From: Flavobacteriaceae bacterium
GTDB lineage: Bacteria > Bacteroidota > Bacteroidia > Flavobacteriales > Flavobacteriaceae
Direction of reading: 5' to 3'
Assembly (NCBI GenBank): GCA_016649785.1
Contig: JAENXB010000053.1
Coordinates: 1-14,405 of the forward strand
Length of the DNA stretch: 14,405 nt
The notes beneath the pieces were generated by a model, which saw only the letters and a list, made by a program, of their open reading frames with translations, did no database searches and was not told the origin of the DNA. This document shows, piece by piece, positions 1-7,404 of the stretch; positions within the stretch are counted from its first letter, which is position 1, and each line of letters begins with the position of its first letter. The position numbers and the translations under genes are program-made.

Positions 1-1
1 A

Positions 2-1135
2 TTACCTATAAACAAAATGTCTGTTAGTGACCTGGTTGCCGATAAATCATTGTTTTCTGAAGTTCCTGAAGATTGGCATGTACTGATTGCCGATATTAAG
101 AATTCTACCCAGGCCATTAAAAAAGGAAAGCATAACGAGGTAAATTTGGTGGCAACAGGAAGTATTATTGCCGTTTTAAACATTCTCTATTCCCAAAACA
201 TTCATGTTCCCTTTTTCTTTGGGGGCGATGGCGCCACTATTTTGGTGCCTTCCAAATACCTTGAAAAGGCGATGTCGGCATTGGAAAAACATCGAAAAAA
301 TACACTTAAAAATTTTGGATTTGAATTAAAGGTCGGGCATTTATCTGTGAAAGAAATCTATAATGATAAGATCGAGCTGATTATTGCCAAGGCTCAAATT
401 AACGATATTTTTAATATTCCTGTAATTCTGGGCAACGGATTACAATATGCCGAAAGCCTGATTAAAAAAGAAGATCCTCTCAAAAAACGAAATTTCCAAA
501 TAGATGAATCTCCATTAAACCTGGATGGAATGCAATGTAAATGGGATAAAATTAAGCCGCCGGAAGAAACCCAGGAAGTGGTGAGTTTAATAGTTACGGG
601 ATGCGGAGACCAGGATCCTTCAAAAATATTTTCTAAAGTTCTAAAAGCGATCGATGAAATTTACGGCTCCCAGGGAAGAAGAAAACCCATCTCGGTAAAA
701 CGTTTACAACTTAAATCGGGGTTGCATAAGATAAATTCTGAAATGCGTATTAAACTCGGAAAATTCGATGCGTTTTTCTTTCTGAAAAGTTTGATAAAAG
801 TAAATTTTGGAAAATTCTATTTGAAGAATACTAAGGCAGGAAAAGAATACCTTCAAAAATTGGTTGAACTCACTGACACACTTACCATAGACGGCCGGAT
901 TAATACTGTAATAACAGGAACTTCAGAGCAACGGATTTCCCTGATCTCCTTTTTGGATCATCTGGAAAGTTCTAATAGAATTAAATACGGTTTATATGTG
1001 AGTCAGGAAAGTGTAATGTCCTGTTACGTTAGGAATATGAGCACAGCCGAGCATATTCATTTTGTAGATGGAGCCGATGGAGGTTATACCAGAGCTGCCA
1101 ATAGTTTGAAGAAAAAAGCTGCCTTAACCAAATAA
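2..1135 (+). CDS. DUF3095 family protein, putative nucleotide-cyclase-like; 5' end outside window
   Basis: The protein matches, by remembered pattern, the DUF3095 family, whose function is not established. The first ATG in the window is at 17, but the frame is open to the window edge and the five codons before it read LPINK. DUF3095 proteins normally begin with a short 'LP' segment at this spot, so the true start is probably upstream and the copy is partial. Counting from the ATG at 17, the sequence shows ADIKNST near residue 25, which resembles the first metal-binding aspartate motif of class III cyclases. FFFGGDGAT near residue 66 resembles the second. Near the C-terminus HFVDGADGGYTRAA (about residue 349) is a DUF3095 hallmark. 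No signal peptide or membrane segment is visible, so it is probably cytoplasmic. It stands apart from the next gene, which is a minus-strand pseudogene. Family assignment is confident; cyclase activity is inference. Confidence 0.85.
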   Translation, partial: LPINKMSVSDLVADKSLFSEVPEDWHVLIADIKNSTQAIKKGKHNEVNLVATGSIIAVLNILYSQNIHVPFFFGGDGATILVPSKYLEKAMSALEKHRKNTLKNFGFELKVGHLSVKEIYNDKIELIIAKAQINDIFNIPVILGNGLQYAESLIKKEDPLKKRNFQIDESPLNLDGMQCKWDKIKPPEETQEVVSLIVTGCGDQDPSKIFSKVLKAIDEIYGSQGRRKPISVKRLQLKSGLHKINSEMRIKLGKFDAFFFLKSLIKVNFGKFYLKNTKAGKEYLQKLVELTDTLTIDGRINTVITGTSEQRISLISFLDHLESSNRIKYGLYVSQESVMSCYVRNMSTAEHIHFVDGADGGYTRAANSLKKKAALTK

Positions 1136-1296
1136 TTTCAGCAGATTTCTAAATGAGAATATTATTTTTCTAATTCAATTTATTCGCCGCGAATTTGACA
1201 TTCTCTTTAATTCAATTCGATAAGCCTTGTGATCCAACACCAGAAGTGCAAAATCATTTCTTTTGAACAGAGGGAATAAGCGAAATCCACCTTGTT

Positions 1297-2054
1297 TTAT
1301 TCTTTACCCCATAATTCCTTCATCACTAAATTGAGGTCTGTTAATGCTTTACTACAGTCTCCGTGAAATGAAGAACCGTGCATAGTTGCAAGAGTCTTTG
1401 GTTGAAGTCCTGCAAGGGAATCAAGCAATTTTGGGGTATTGTGCGTATAAGGTGTGTATCCCATTAAAGGCCCCTTCTCATATTCAAGCATGGAGTTTTT
1501 GTGCGCGCCTAAAATGTCTTAATCTGTTAAATCAACCACATCTCCGTTTTGATGAAACAAATCGGAACACAACAGGGTTCCATTCTTTTCCTCAAACATC
1601 ACTCCCGCATCCCAGCCATGAGGTAAATGAGGGGTTCGAATAAAACGGTAAGAATATTGTCCCGTGTTCAAAACCGTATTGTCTTGATGGCGTGAACCGG
1701 TCTTTTTGAAAAGCCAGCCATATTGACAATTGCACTTGCTTCACTGCACACAGCTTTAGCATTTGGTGCTGCCTGCAACCATTCATTAAGCCCCCCGCAC
1801 TCATCTACCTCAAAATGACTAAACCCAATCCACCTGATCTTAGATGGAGAAATTAATTTTTTTACTTCTTCCTATAAAGCTGGAAACATCTGTTTCATTC
1901 CAGCATGATAGAGCATAGGTTCATCATCCTTAATTAAAAAATGATTGAACTGCAAATTATATTCCTGGACAAATACCGAAATCCGGTAAACATCCGGGGC
2001 AATTTCTGAGACTTTTATCATGGCGTTATGTTCTATTATTAACTCATTAGTCAT
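1297..2054 (-). pseudogene. MBL-fold metallo-hydrolase (ODP/flavodiiron-like), degraded
   Basis: Joining three reading frames on the minus strand gives a continuous metallo-beta-lactamase-fold protein of about 250 residues, of the type related to the oxygen-binding domain of flavodiiron proteins. Visible motifs are an N-terminal beta-rich segment ending LQFNHFLIKDDEPMLYHAG, the metal motif HFEVDE (H-x-E-x-D), the segment GWDAGVMFEEKNGTLLCSDLF, and a C-terminal TMHGSSFHGDC. Three lesions break it: an in-frame TAG at 1872-1874, a frameshift close to 1680, and an in-frame TAA at 1519-1521. On both sides of each stop the same frame continues with family-like sequence, so these are real disruptions and not separate genes. 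The ATG at 2052-2054 is a plausible original start; a TTG at 2084 and an ATG at 2021 are alternatives. Motif residues survive, so the decay looks recent unless the lesions are sequencing errors. Confidence 0.85.
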
Positions 2055-2224
2055 TGTTTTAATTTGAGATGTAATTCTAATCAAGGCATTTCCAATACTT
2101 AAATAATAGGCTCAAGTTCTTTCTAATCTTTTCATTCCTATTCATGTTTTTTAAACAGGGCAAAACTTTCCATTTACCAACCGGTATCTCTTGCTTTTAA
2201 ATGTATGAATGAAGGTAAATTTCC

Positions 2225-2509
2225 TTATTTACCACTATACACATAGTGTAGAGGCAACACAAGAGGCCCTTCATCCTGTGGAAATCCATACTTAGTGAGA
2301 ATAGGCATCAGAATTTTACCAAATTCCTTTAAGAGGTCAGCCGATTCCCAAATTTCAACTACAACCCAACCATTAGCAGCCGATGCGCCAAAATGGTATT
2401 GCATACCTTTTGGATTTGCATAACCAGCGGTCCTAAGGTCTTGCCAAATCTGCTCATATTGTTTGGCTGTCATCCCTGGAATATCAAATTGTACCATTAC
2501 TTGTTTCAT
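2225..2509 (-). CDS. Small conserved hypothetical protein, ABM-like ferredoxin fold
   Basis: This is a 94-residue protein with no recognised catalytic motif. The ATG at 2507-2509 (MKQVMVQFDIPG) is chosen because AGGAAAAG lies just upstream on the minus strand and homologous small proteins typically begin at such a segment. An upstream ATG at 2584 in the same frame would add 25 basic, low-complexity residues and is less likely. The pattern of a beta strand (VMVQFDIPG), a helix (TAKQYEQIWQDLRTAG), then GMQYHFGASAANGWVVVEIWES and a second helix (LLKEFGKILMPILTKYG) resembles dimeric alpha/beta-barrel (antibiotic biosynthesis monooxygenase-like) proteins. The fold is inferred from this pattern only; ligand and reaction are unknown. 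It lies downstream of nothing on its strand, with the long spacer 2510-2918 on one side and the broken MBL gene on the other. Confidence 0.75.
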   Translation of the reverse strand: MKQVMVQFDIPGMTAKQYEQIWQDLRTAGYANPKGMQYHFGASAANGWVVVEIWESADLLKEFGKILMPILTKYGFPQDEGPLVLPLHYVYSGK

Positions 2510-2918
2510 TTCTTTTCCTTTTGATTTCCTACTCATTTGGCTTTTCGGTTTCGCCCCGTTTTTGAAGTGATGTCTGGTCTCCACTTTTAATTTATGACTT
2601 TGTCATTTGTGCAAGGAGTGCCAAAGTTTTAATTTGATTTACTCCAGGATTTTTTGGTTATTTCATTTTTAAAACCTGGCTATAAAAAAAATAAAGGCCA
2701 AATTTAAAAGGATTGAGGGGATGACTTAATATTTTTTAAACTACTTAAGTACACGAATATTTAGTAGATCACTATTATATGAAATTAGAAATAAAACCTG
2801 AATTAAAATCCTAAATAACTCTTAATTAACATCTTATGTACGTAAAGTGCGTCATTCCTTTCCCTGCTTTAAAAGCTGAAATTTACATACCTTGCATATA
2901 ATGCTTAAAAGAAATCTA
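2510..2918. other. 409-base spacer between divergent genes
   Basis: This spacer separates the minus-strand 94-residue protein from the plus-strand PLP enzyme. It is A+T-rich and I see no coding frame, RNA gene or strong hairpin in it. It must hold the promoters of both divergent genes. The only candidate box is TACCTTGC at 2888-2895, a weak match to the Bacteroidota -7 consensus TAnnTTTG, about 24 bases before the preferred start at 2919. Confidence 0.5.
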
Positions 2919-4151
2919 ATGGACATCTCCTTTGTACGAAATCAGTTTCCCGCGCTTAAAAATGAATTTATTTTTATGGATAATGCCGGAGGATCACAAG
3001 TTTTAGGTCGCACTATCAATTATATCAGCGAGTATTATACAAACTTCAACGTGCAATTGGGAGCTTCATATAAAATTTCGGAAACTGCGGGAGAAAAACT
3101 GAAACACGTCACCGGGCATGTGGCGAAATTCATAAATTCCCCGGGGCAACAGGAAATTGTCATAGGCCCTTCCTCAACTATGTTATTGCGTATTTTAAGT
3201 CTTTGCATCAGCGATACCTGGAAAGCGGGAGATGAAGTGATCGTGACCAATACAGACCACGAAGCGAATGTTTCCTGCTGGACCGATCTACAGGAAAAAG
3301 GCATCAAAATAAAGGTTTGGGAAGTAAATCCAGAGACTTTTCAACTGGAAACGGAGCAGCTCAAAAAACTGCTTTCCAATAGAACCAGGCTGGTAGCGGT
3401 AACCCATTGTTCAAATGTTTTGGGCAGCATCAATCCTATCAGGGAAATTGCCAAAATTGTACACCAGGCCGGCGCTTTAATTTGTGTTGATGGCGTTGCC
3501 TATGCCCCACACCGGAAAGTGGATGTGCAGGAGCTGGACATAGATTTTTATGTGTTTAGCTGGTATAAGGTTTATGGTCCTCACCTGGCGGTTATGTATG
3601 GGAAATTGCCTTTGCTGATAGGGATGAAAGGCATCAACCACAATTTTTTTAAGCCGGAAGATGTGCCGTATAAATTTCAGCCTGGAAACTTCAATTTTGA
3701 ACTCACCTTTGGCCTTCGTGGCATTCCTGAATATTTTGCTGAATTATACGATCATCATTTTGCTGAAAATCGGGAAAAAAATATTTCAGATGAAGAAAAA
3801 TTTAAAAGGAGTTTTGAGTTGATTGCCAACTATGAAGAAAAACTTGCCGAAAAATTGATGAAGTACCTCAATTCAGTAAAAGAGATCATGATTATAGGAA
3901 ACAAAACTGCCGATGCTGCGAAAAGGGTTCCCACAATTTCATTTGTACACCAAAATTTGAAAAGCCCTGGAATCGTAAAGGAAATTGATAAGGCTGATAT
4001 CGGGATACGCTTTGGGGATTTTTATGCCAAAATGCTTATTCACGATCTGGACCTGGAAAAATATGGCGGCGTGGTGCGCGTGAGTTTAGTTCATTATAAT
4101 ACCGAAGAAGAAGTGGATAAATTGATTTCAGCCTTTAAAGGGATTTTTTAA
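2919..4151 (+). CDS. Class V aminotransferase / cysteine-desulfurase-like PLP enzyme
   Basis: A 410-residue fold-type I PLP enzyme of the NifS/SufS-like class V group. It begins MDISFVRNQFPALKN, the normal beginning of this subfamily; in-frame ATG at 2901 and TTG at 2892 would only add a few atypical residues. Seen in order: FMDNAGGSQ (about 19-27), TNTDHEANVS (110-119, substrate/cofactor region), THCSNVLGSINPI (162-174), VDGVAYAPH with Asp191 expected to bind the pyridine nitrogen, and SWYKVYGPH with Lys217 expected to form the Schiff base. The C-terminal segment where SufS/CsdA carry the G-H-H-C-A loop reads RFGDFYA (364-370), so the persulfide-forming cysteine is absent. It is therefore probably not a true cysteine desulfurase; the substrate is unknown. 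The last 24 bases overlap the 3' end of pncA on the opposite strand. Confidence 0.9.
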   Translation: MDISFVRNQFPALKNEFIFMDNAGGSQVLGRTINYISEYYTNFNVQLGASYKISETAGEKLKHVTGHVAKFINSPGQQEIVIGPSSTMLLRILSLCISDTWKAGDEVIVTNTDHEANVSCWTDLQEKGIKIKVWEVNPETFQLETEQLKKLLSNRTRLVAVTHCSNVLGSINPIREIAKIVHQAGALICVDGVAYAPHRKVDVQELDIDFYVFSWYKVYGPHLAVMYGKLPLLIGMKGINHNFFKPEDVPYKFQPGNFNFELTFGLRGIPEYFAELYDHHFAENREKNISDEEKFKRSFELIANYEEKLAEKLMKYLNSVKEIMIIGNKTADAAKRVPTISFVHQNLKSPGIVKEIDKADIGIRFGDFYAKMLIHDLDLEKYGGVVRVSLVHYNTEEEVDKLISAFKGIF

Positions 4152-4763
4152 TACTTGAGATAACTCCCTGCTTTTAATTATTTTCCCGCCAGCTTTCAAA
4201 ATATTTTCTTTTGCCCGCTGAAAATTCTCGACATCAAGCGGCCGGGTGGCATCTTCTATTAATGTTGCCGAAAACCCTGCTTTTAGTGCATCCATGACCG
4301 AAAAATACACGCAGTATTCAGCTGCAAGGCCACAAAAATATAATTCACCAGCTCCTTTTTCTTTTAAATACCCGGCGAGCCCTGTAGATTTTATATGCGC
4401 GTTATCGTAAAATCCACTGTAACTGTCTATTTCCTTGGATGTTCCTTTTCTGAAAATAGTCTCGATTCTTGCGGTATTTAATTCGGGATGAAACCTGGCA
4501 CCATCGCTGTTTTGAACACAATGTACCGGCCATAAAACCTGTTCCTGTCCGTGAAGCTCAATTTTTTCGAATTCTTTTTTTCCGGGGTGATTCGCGGCAA
4601 AACTGGAATGATCCCGGGGATGCCAGTCCTGGGTTGCAATTACCAGGTCAAACTCTTCCTGGAGTTTATTTATCAATGTAACTATTTGATCTCCTTCCGG
4701 AACTGCCAAAGAGCCACCGGGAATAAAATCGTTTTGCATATCAATTATAACAAGGGTTTTCAT
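4128..4763 (-). CDS. pncA: Nicotinamidase
   Basis: This cytoplasmic enzyme hydrolyses nicotinamide to nicotinate and ammonia, the first step of the Preiss-Handler salvage route to NAD+. It has 211 residues, the usual length. The catalytic triad of the isochorismatase-like family is in place: Asp8 in IIDMQNDF, Lys106 in FRKGT and Cys151 in AAEYCVYF. Metal-binding residues are also visible: Asp46 and His48 in QDWHP, His52 in DHSSF, and His81 in WPVHCVQ. The ATG at 4761-4763 overlaps the TGA of pncB (ATGA), so it is translated as the last gene of the operon, with pncB delivering the next step. The 3' end runs 24 bases into the convergent PLP enzyme gene. All key residues are intact and I see nothing suggesting loss of function. 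Confidence 0.96.
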   Translation of the reverse strand: MKTLVIIDMQNDFIPGGSLAVPEGDQIVTLINKLQEEFDLVIATQDWHPRDHSSFAANHPGKKEFEKIELHGQEQVLWPVHCVQNSDGARFHPELNTARIETIFRKGTSKEIDSYSGFYDNAHIKSTGLAGYLKEKGAGELYFCGLAAEYCVYFSVMDALKAGFSATLIEDATRPLDVENFQRAKENILKAGGKIIKSRELSQVLKNPFKG

Positions 4764-6199
4764 GATCTGCCTTTATATTTTTGTAATAATTTTTCCCTTT
4801 CTGCTTTTAATTTGCTGCTGATCCCGACCTTATAAATATGCGGATTGCGAAATCGCTTATATTCTACCGGAAGGCTTTCCAGACATTTTACGGCATATTG
4901 GGCAATTTCTTCCAGGCTGCGTTTCTCCCCGATCCTTTTTCCGTTTTCCATTACCGGATGAAGCAGCGGCTCCATAATGAAATTTTCTATGGCCAGGGAT
5001 TTTAAGGGCTCCTGTGGATCGTAAATCCTGTTTATCTCCGTTTCGTCACGCATTACAATTGCATCTGCCCCAATAAGCTCTCCTGCCAAATTTTTTAGCC
5101 TGTACACCTGCTTTTTATGTGGGATCGTTACTTTGGATATACTTTCAGAGATTTTGAGCCTTGGTTTGCCGTTAGAAACAGACAATTTGTACACCCCATC
5201 CAAGGCTGCATCGGGATTACCTGTCACCAAATTAGTGCCAACCCCGAAAACATCTATGGGCGCCTGTTGCTCCAATAAACTCTTGATCACATATTCGTCT
5301 AACTGATTGGAGGCTGCAATTTTCACATAATTTAAACCCGCGTTATCCAGCATTTTCCGGCTTTCTTTGGCCAAATATGCCAAATCCCCGCTATCCAGCC
5401 TGATTCCGGCAAGTCTTTGGCCTTTTTCTTCCATTTCCTTCCCAACCTTAATAGCATTTGGAAGTCCGCTCAGTAAAGTATTATAAGTATCTACCAAAAA
5501 GACGCAATCCTTTGGCCTCCCGTTGGCAAATGCCCGAAAAGCCGTTATTTCATCGTCGTAACTTTGAACAAAGGAATGTGCCATAGTCCCGGCAACCGGA
5601 ATGTCAAAATCCTTTCCCGCAACTACGTTACTTGTCCCGTTAAAACCTCCTAATACAGCCGCGCGGCTGGCGTAATATCCTCCCGGCCCGTGAGCGCGGC
5701 GCAGTCCAAAATCAAGCAATGTCCTGGTTCCCGCAACTAACCTCATCCGGCTTGCTTTAGTAGCGATCAGGGTTTGAAAATTGAGCATATTGAGCAAAAT
5801 AGTTTCAACTATTTGCGCCTCTATTATATTGGCTTCCACCTGCAAAACAGGAGAATTCGGAAATAACAGATCTCCTTCTTTAGTAGAATAAATTGATCCA
5901 CGAAATTTAAAATCCTTTAAATAATCTAAAAAGCCATTTGGAAAACCCTGCTTTTTAAGATATTCCAAATCTTCCTTATTAAACCTGAAATTTTCCAGGA
6001 TCTCCAAAATATTTTCCAGGCCTGCAAAAATAGCGTAGCCTCCATCAAAGGGAAGTTTTCTGAAGAAATAATCGAAAACGGCGGTATGGTCCTTTTGCCC
6101 GTTTTCAAAATAAACCTGCGCCATGGCAAGTTGGTATTGGTCTGTATAGGTAGCTGAAAAATCGATCATGGAACATTGAAATTGGTTGGATGAACTCAC
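4760..6199 (-). CDS. pncB: Nicotinate phosphoribosyltransferase
   Basis: This enzyme converts nicotinate plus PRPP, with ATP hydrolysis, to nicotinate mononucleotide, the committed step of Preiss-Handler NAD+ salvage. The 479-residue protein is of normal length. Diagnostic segments are YTDQYQLAMAQVYF (about 18-31), FRGSIYSTKEGD (99-110), DFGLRRAHGP (163-172) and GTMAHSFVQSYDDE (204-217), with His208 the expected phosphorylated histidine. IRLDSGDL and the FGVGTNLVT phosphate-binding segment follow. Translation from the GTG at 6197-6199 overlaps the stop of the macro-domain gene (GTGA). The ATG at 6167-6169, giving MIDFSATYTDQYQ, is an equally family-like start and would leave a short gap instead. 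The 3' end overlaps pncA by four bases, so the two salvage steps are translationally coupled. Confidence 0.96.
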   Translation of the reverse strand: MSSSNQFQCSMIDFSATYTDQYQLAMAQVYFENGQKDHTAVFDYFFRKLPFDGGYAIFAGLENILEILENFRFNKEDLEYLKKQGFPNGFLDYLKDFKFRGSIYSTKEGDLLFPNSPVLQVEANIIEAQIVETILLNMLNFQTLIATKASRMRLVAGTRTLLDFGLRRAHGPGGYYASRAAVLGGFNGTSNVVAGKDFDIPVAGTMAHSFVQSYDDEITAFRAFANGRPKDCVFLVDTYNTLLSGLPNAIKVGKEMEEKGQRLAGIRLDSGDLAYLAKESRKMLDNAGLNYVKIAASNQLDEYVIKSLLEQQAPIDVFGVGTNLVTGNPDAALDGVYKLSVSNGKPRLKISESISKVTIPHKKQVYRLKNLAGELIGADAIVMRDETEINRIYDPQEPLKSLAIENFIMEPLLHPVMENGKRIGEKRSLEEIAQYAVKCLESLPVEYKRFRNPHIYKVGISSKLKAEREKLLQKYKGRS

Positions 6200-6729
6200 T
6201 TTAAATATTCTATCTTTTTTAGATAGTGCCTTAAATCCTGCTCACTAAACAGTACAAATCTAATCCTTTGCAAGTGTTTAAGCCCCTGCAATTCCGCCAA
6301 AATAGCGTTAAAAGTGACGATTATTGCTTCTTCAATGGGATACCCAAATGCTCCTGTGGATAATGAGGGAAAAGCAATGGATCTAATTTGATGTTTTTCG
6401 GCAAGTTTCAGGGCATTTTTATAGCAATTGGCAAGGAGTTTAGCTGCTGGGGCATCCCTTCCATAAACAGGTCCCAGGCAATGAATGACATAATTATTCG
6501 GCAAATTATAGGCTTTGGTAATTACCGCTTCCCCGGGTTTAATTGGGGCCAATTTCCGGCATTCATCATACATTTCCGGACCTGCGCCTCGGTGAAGTGC
6601 TCCTGCAACACCACCGCCAGTTTGAAGTTGCGCATTGGCAGCGTTTACCACAGCATCTACATCCGGCTGGTTGGCGATATCGCCAAGAACAGCTTCAAAT
6701 TCAATGTTCTTATAAGTTGTTTTCATCAT
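6196..6729 (-). CDS. Macro-domain protein (ADP-ribose derivative binding/hydrolysis)
   Basis: A single-domain macro protein of 177 residues and the first gene of the NAD+ salvage operon. Characteristic segments are VLGDIANQ (14-21), VDAVVNAANAQL (24-35), GGGVAGALHRGAGP (38-51), VIHCLGPVYG (81-90) and the phosphate loop FPSLSTGAFGYP (120-131). Relatives such as YmdB and MacroD hydrolyse O-acetyl-ADP-ribose or remove ADP-ribose from proteins. In them the glycine-rich loop carries an aspartate (GGGGVDGAIH); here the equivalent residue is Ala42, so the MacroD mechanism cannot be assumed. The start is one of two adjacent ATG codons at 6724-6729. The operon position suggests a role in disposing of or sensing ADP-ribose species arising from NAD+ consumption; that link is inference from context. 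Confidence 0.9.
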   Translation of the reverse strand: MMKTTYKNIEFEAVLGDIANQPDVDAVVNAANAQLQTGGGVAGALHRGAGPEMYDECRKLAPIKPGEAVITKAYNLPNNYVIHCLGPVYGRDAPAAKLLANCYKNALKLAEKHQIRSIAFPSLSTGAFGYPIEEAIIVTFNAILAELQGLKHLQRIRFVLFSEQDLRHYLKKIEYLK

Positions 6730-6929
6730 TAAAACTTTTAGATATTAAGATAAGGATTAAAGTAATTCAAGGGATATTTTCGAAATATATATTAACAGTT
6801 CATTTTCCCCAAACAGAAGTTGGGGAAATAAATAATCTTCTTAACACCGGAATGGCTAAGAAGTAATTTAATAAGAGCTTGTTTGAAATTAGGTGAAAAA
6901 TCAATTCTGAAAGCAATTTAGGCTTCAAT

Positions 6930-6964
6930 GAACTTTTCCAAAGTTTGAAACTTTGGAAAAGTTC
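6930..6964. repeat. Palindromic repeat, copy 1
   Basis: Two perfect 17-base arms (left 6930-6946, right 6948-6964) are separated by one base, with the core CTTTTCCAAAGTTT and its complement. The same 33-base unit, TGAACTTTTCC...GGAAAAG, recurs at 8856-8888 with one difference at the centre. This copy lies inside the 3' part of the GIY-YIG remnant, at the point where family-like protein sequence ends. It would form a stable hairpin in either strand and resembles an interspersed REP-like element. Confidence 0.8.
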
Positions 6965-7175
6965 TCTTTCTGGATTGATGTGTTGTTCAATAGACAAACC
7001 CTGATCCTTGTTTTTACATTCAATCCTTAAATATAATTTCCAATCATCCGCTTTTGCCGTAAATTTATGTGGTTCGGGGTTTTCGTGAAAAACCATTCGC
7101 AAATTAAAATTGGCAGTATAACCGGTATAAAATCTGTTTAGTTTTTTTGGAATGAAGTAAATATACAAAGTGCAT
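6965..7175 (-). pseudogene. GIY-YIG nuclease domain protein, frameshifted and 3'-truncated
   Basis: Small GIY-YIG proteins of about 85-100 residues are common in Bacteroidota and carry a single nuclease domain of mostly unknown role. Here the minus-strand ATG at 7173-7175 begins MHFVYLLHSKK, a typical family start. The frame is then lost in a run of seven A residues on the coding strand (7142-7148 on the plus strand); removing one restores LNRFYTGYTANFNLRMVFH, containing the Y-x-G part of the motif. The domain continues through KFTAKADDWKLYLRIECKNK to SIEQHIN, whose glutamate corresponds to the catalytic one. Family-like sequence stops there: the next codons are made of the palindrome at 6930-6964. 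A frame from a TTG at 7168 runs on to 6800 but its last 50 residues do not look like this family. I regard the gene as inactive. Confidence 0.75.
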
Positions 7176-7351
7176 TTCCTAAAAAAATATTAGGAGAAAA
7201 AAGATGAAACTACAAAACCTATATATTTTTCTAATTTTATAACCTTTGCTATCCCAGAGATTATCAATATGAAGCAGGGTTATTACACAAATTAAACTAA
7301 CTTTCAACTCTTAATTTCCCTACACTTAATTTACAAGATAAAAGATATGCC

Positions 7352-7404
7352 AATAACTAAGCGTTCGTGCGGCCGGTACGGCCAAGCATGAACGCTTAGT
7401 TATT
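7352..7404. repeat. 53-bp inverted repeat with G+C-rich centre
   Basis: The left arm 7352-7370 and right arm 7386-7404 are 19 bases each and complementary at 18 of 19 positions (arm sequence AATAACTAAGCGTTC[G/A]TGC). The 15-base centre GGCCGGTACGGCCAA can itself pair through GGCC/GGCC. The structure stands out from A+T-rich surroundings. Recombinase-like coding sequence begins directly after the right arm. It is not followed by a T-run in either direction, so it does not look like a simple terminator. No flanking target-site duplication was seen. It may be a small mobile-element remnant or a recombination site. Confidence 0.75.

Noticed and set aside
2510..2584. N-terminal extension of the 94-residue protein from an upstream ATG
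   Set aside because: The added residues are basic and low in complexity, and the downstream ATG has a ribosome-binding-like AGGAAAAG.
6800..6964. The C-terminal extension of the GIY-YIG frame as a real protein domain
   Set aside because: It is made of the palindrome plus A+T-rich spacer codons and shows no family-like sequence.
7204..7242. Twelve-codon frame MKLQNLYIFLIL with a good AGGAG ribosome site at 7192-7196
   Set aside because: It looks like the first codons of a signal peptide followed by a stop, with no continuation in any frame. It may be a gene stub but is too short to call.
7352..7404. The 53-bp inverted repeat as an intrinsic terminator or attC site
   Set aside because: There is no T-run after the stem on either strand, and the arm ends do not fit the RYYYAAC/GTTRRRY pattern.
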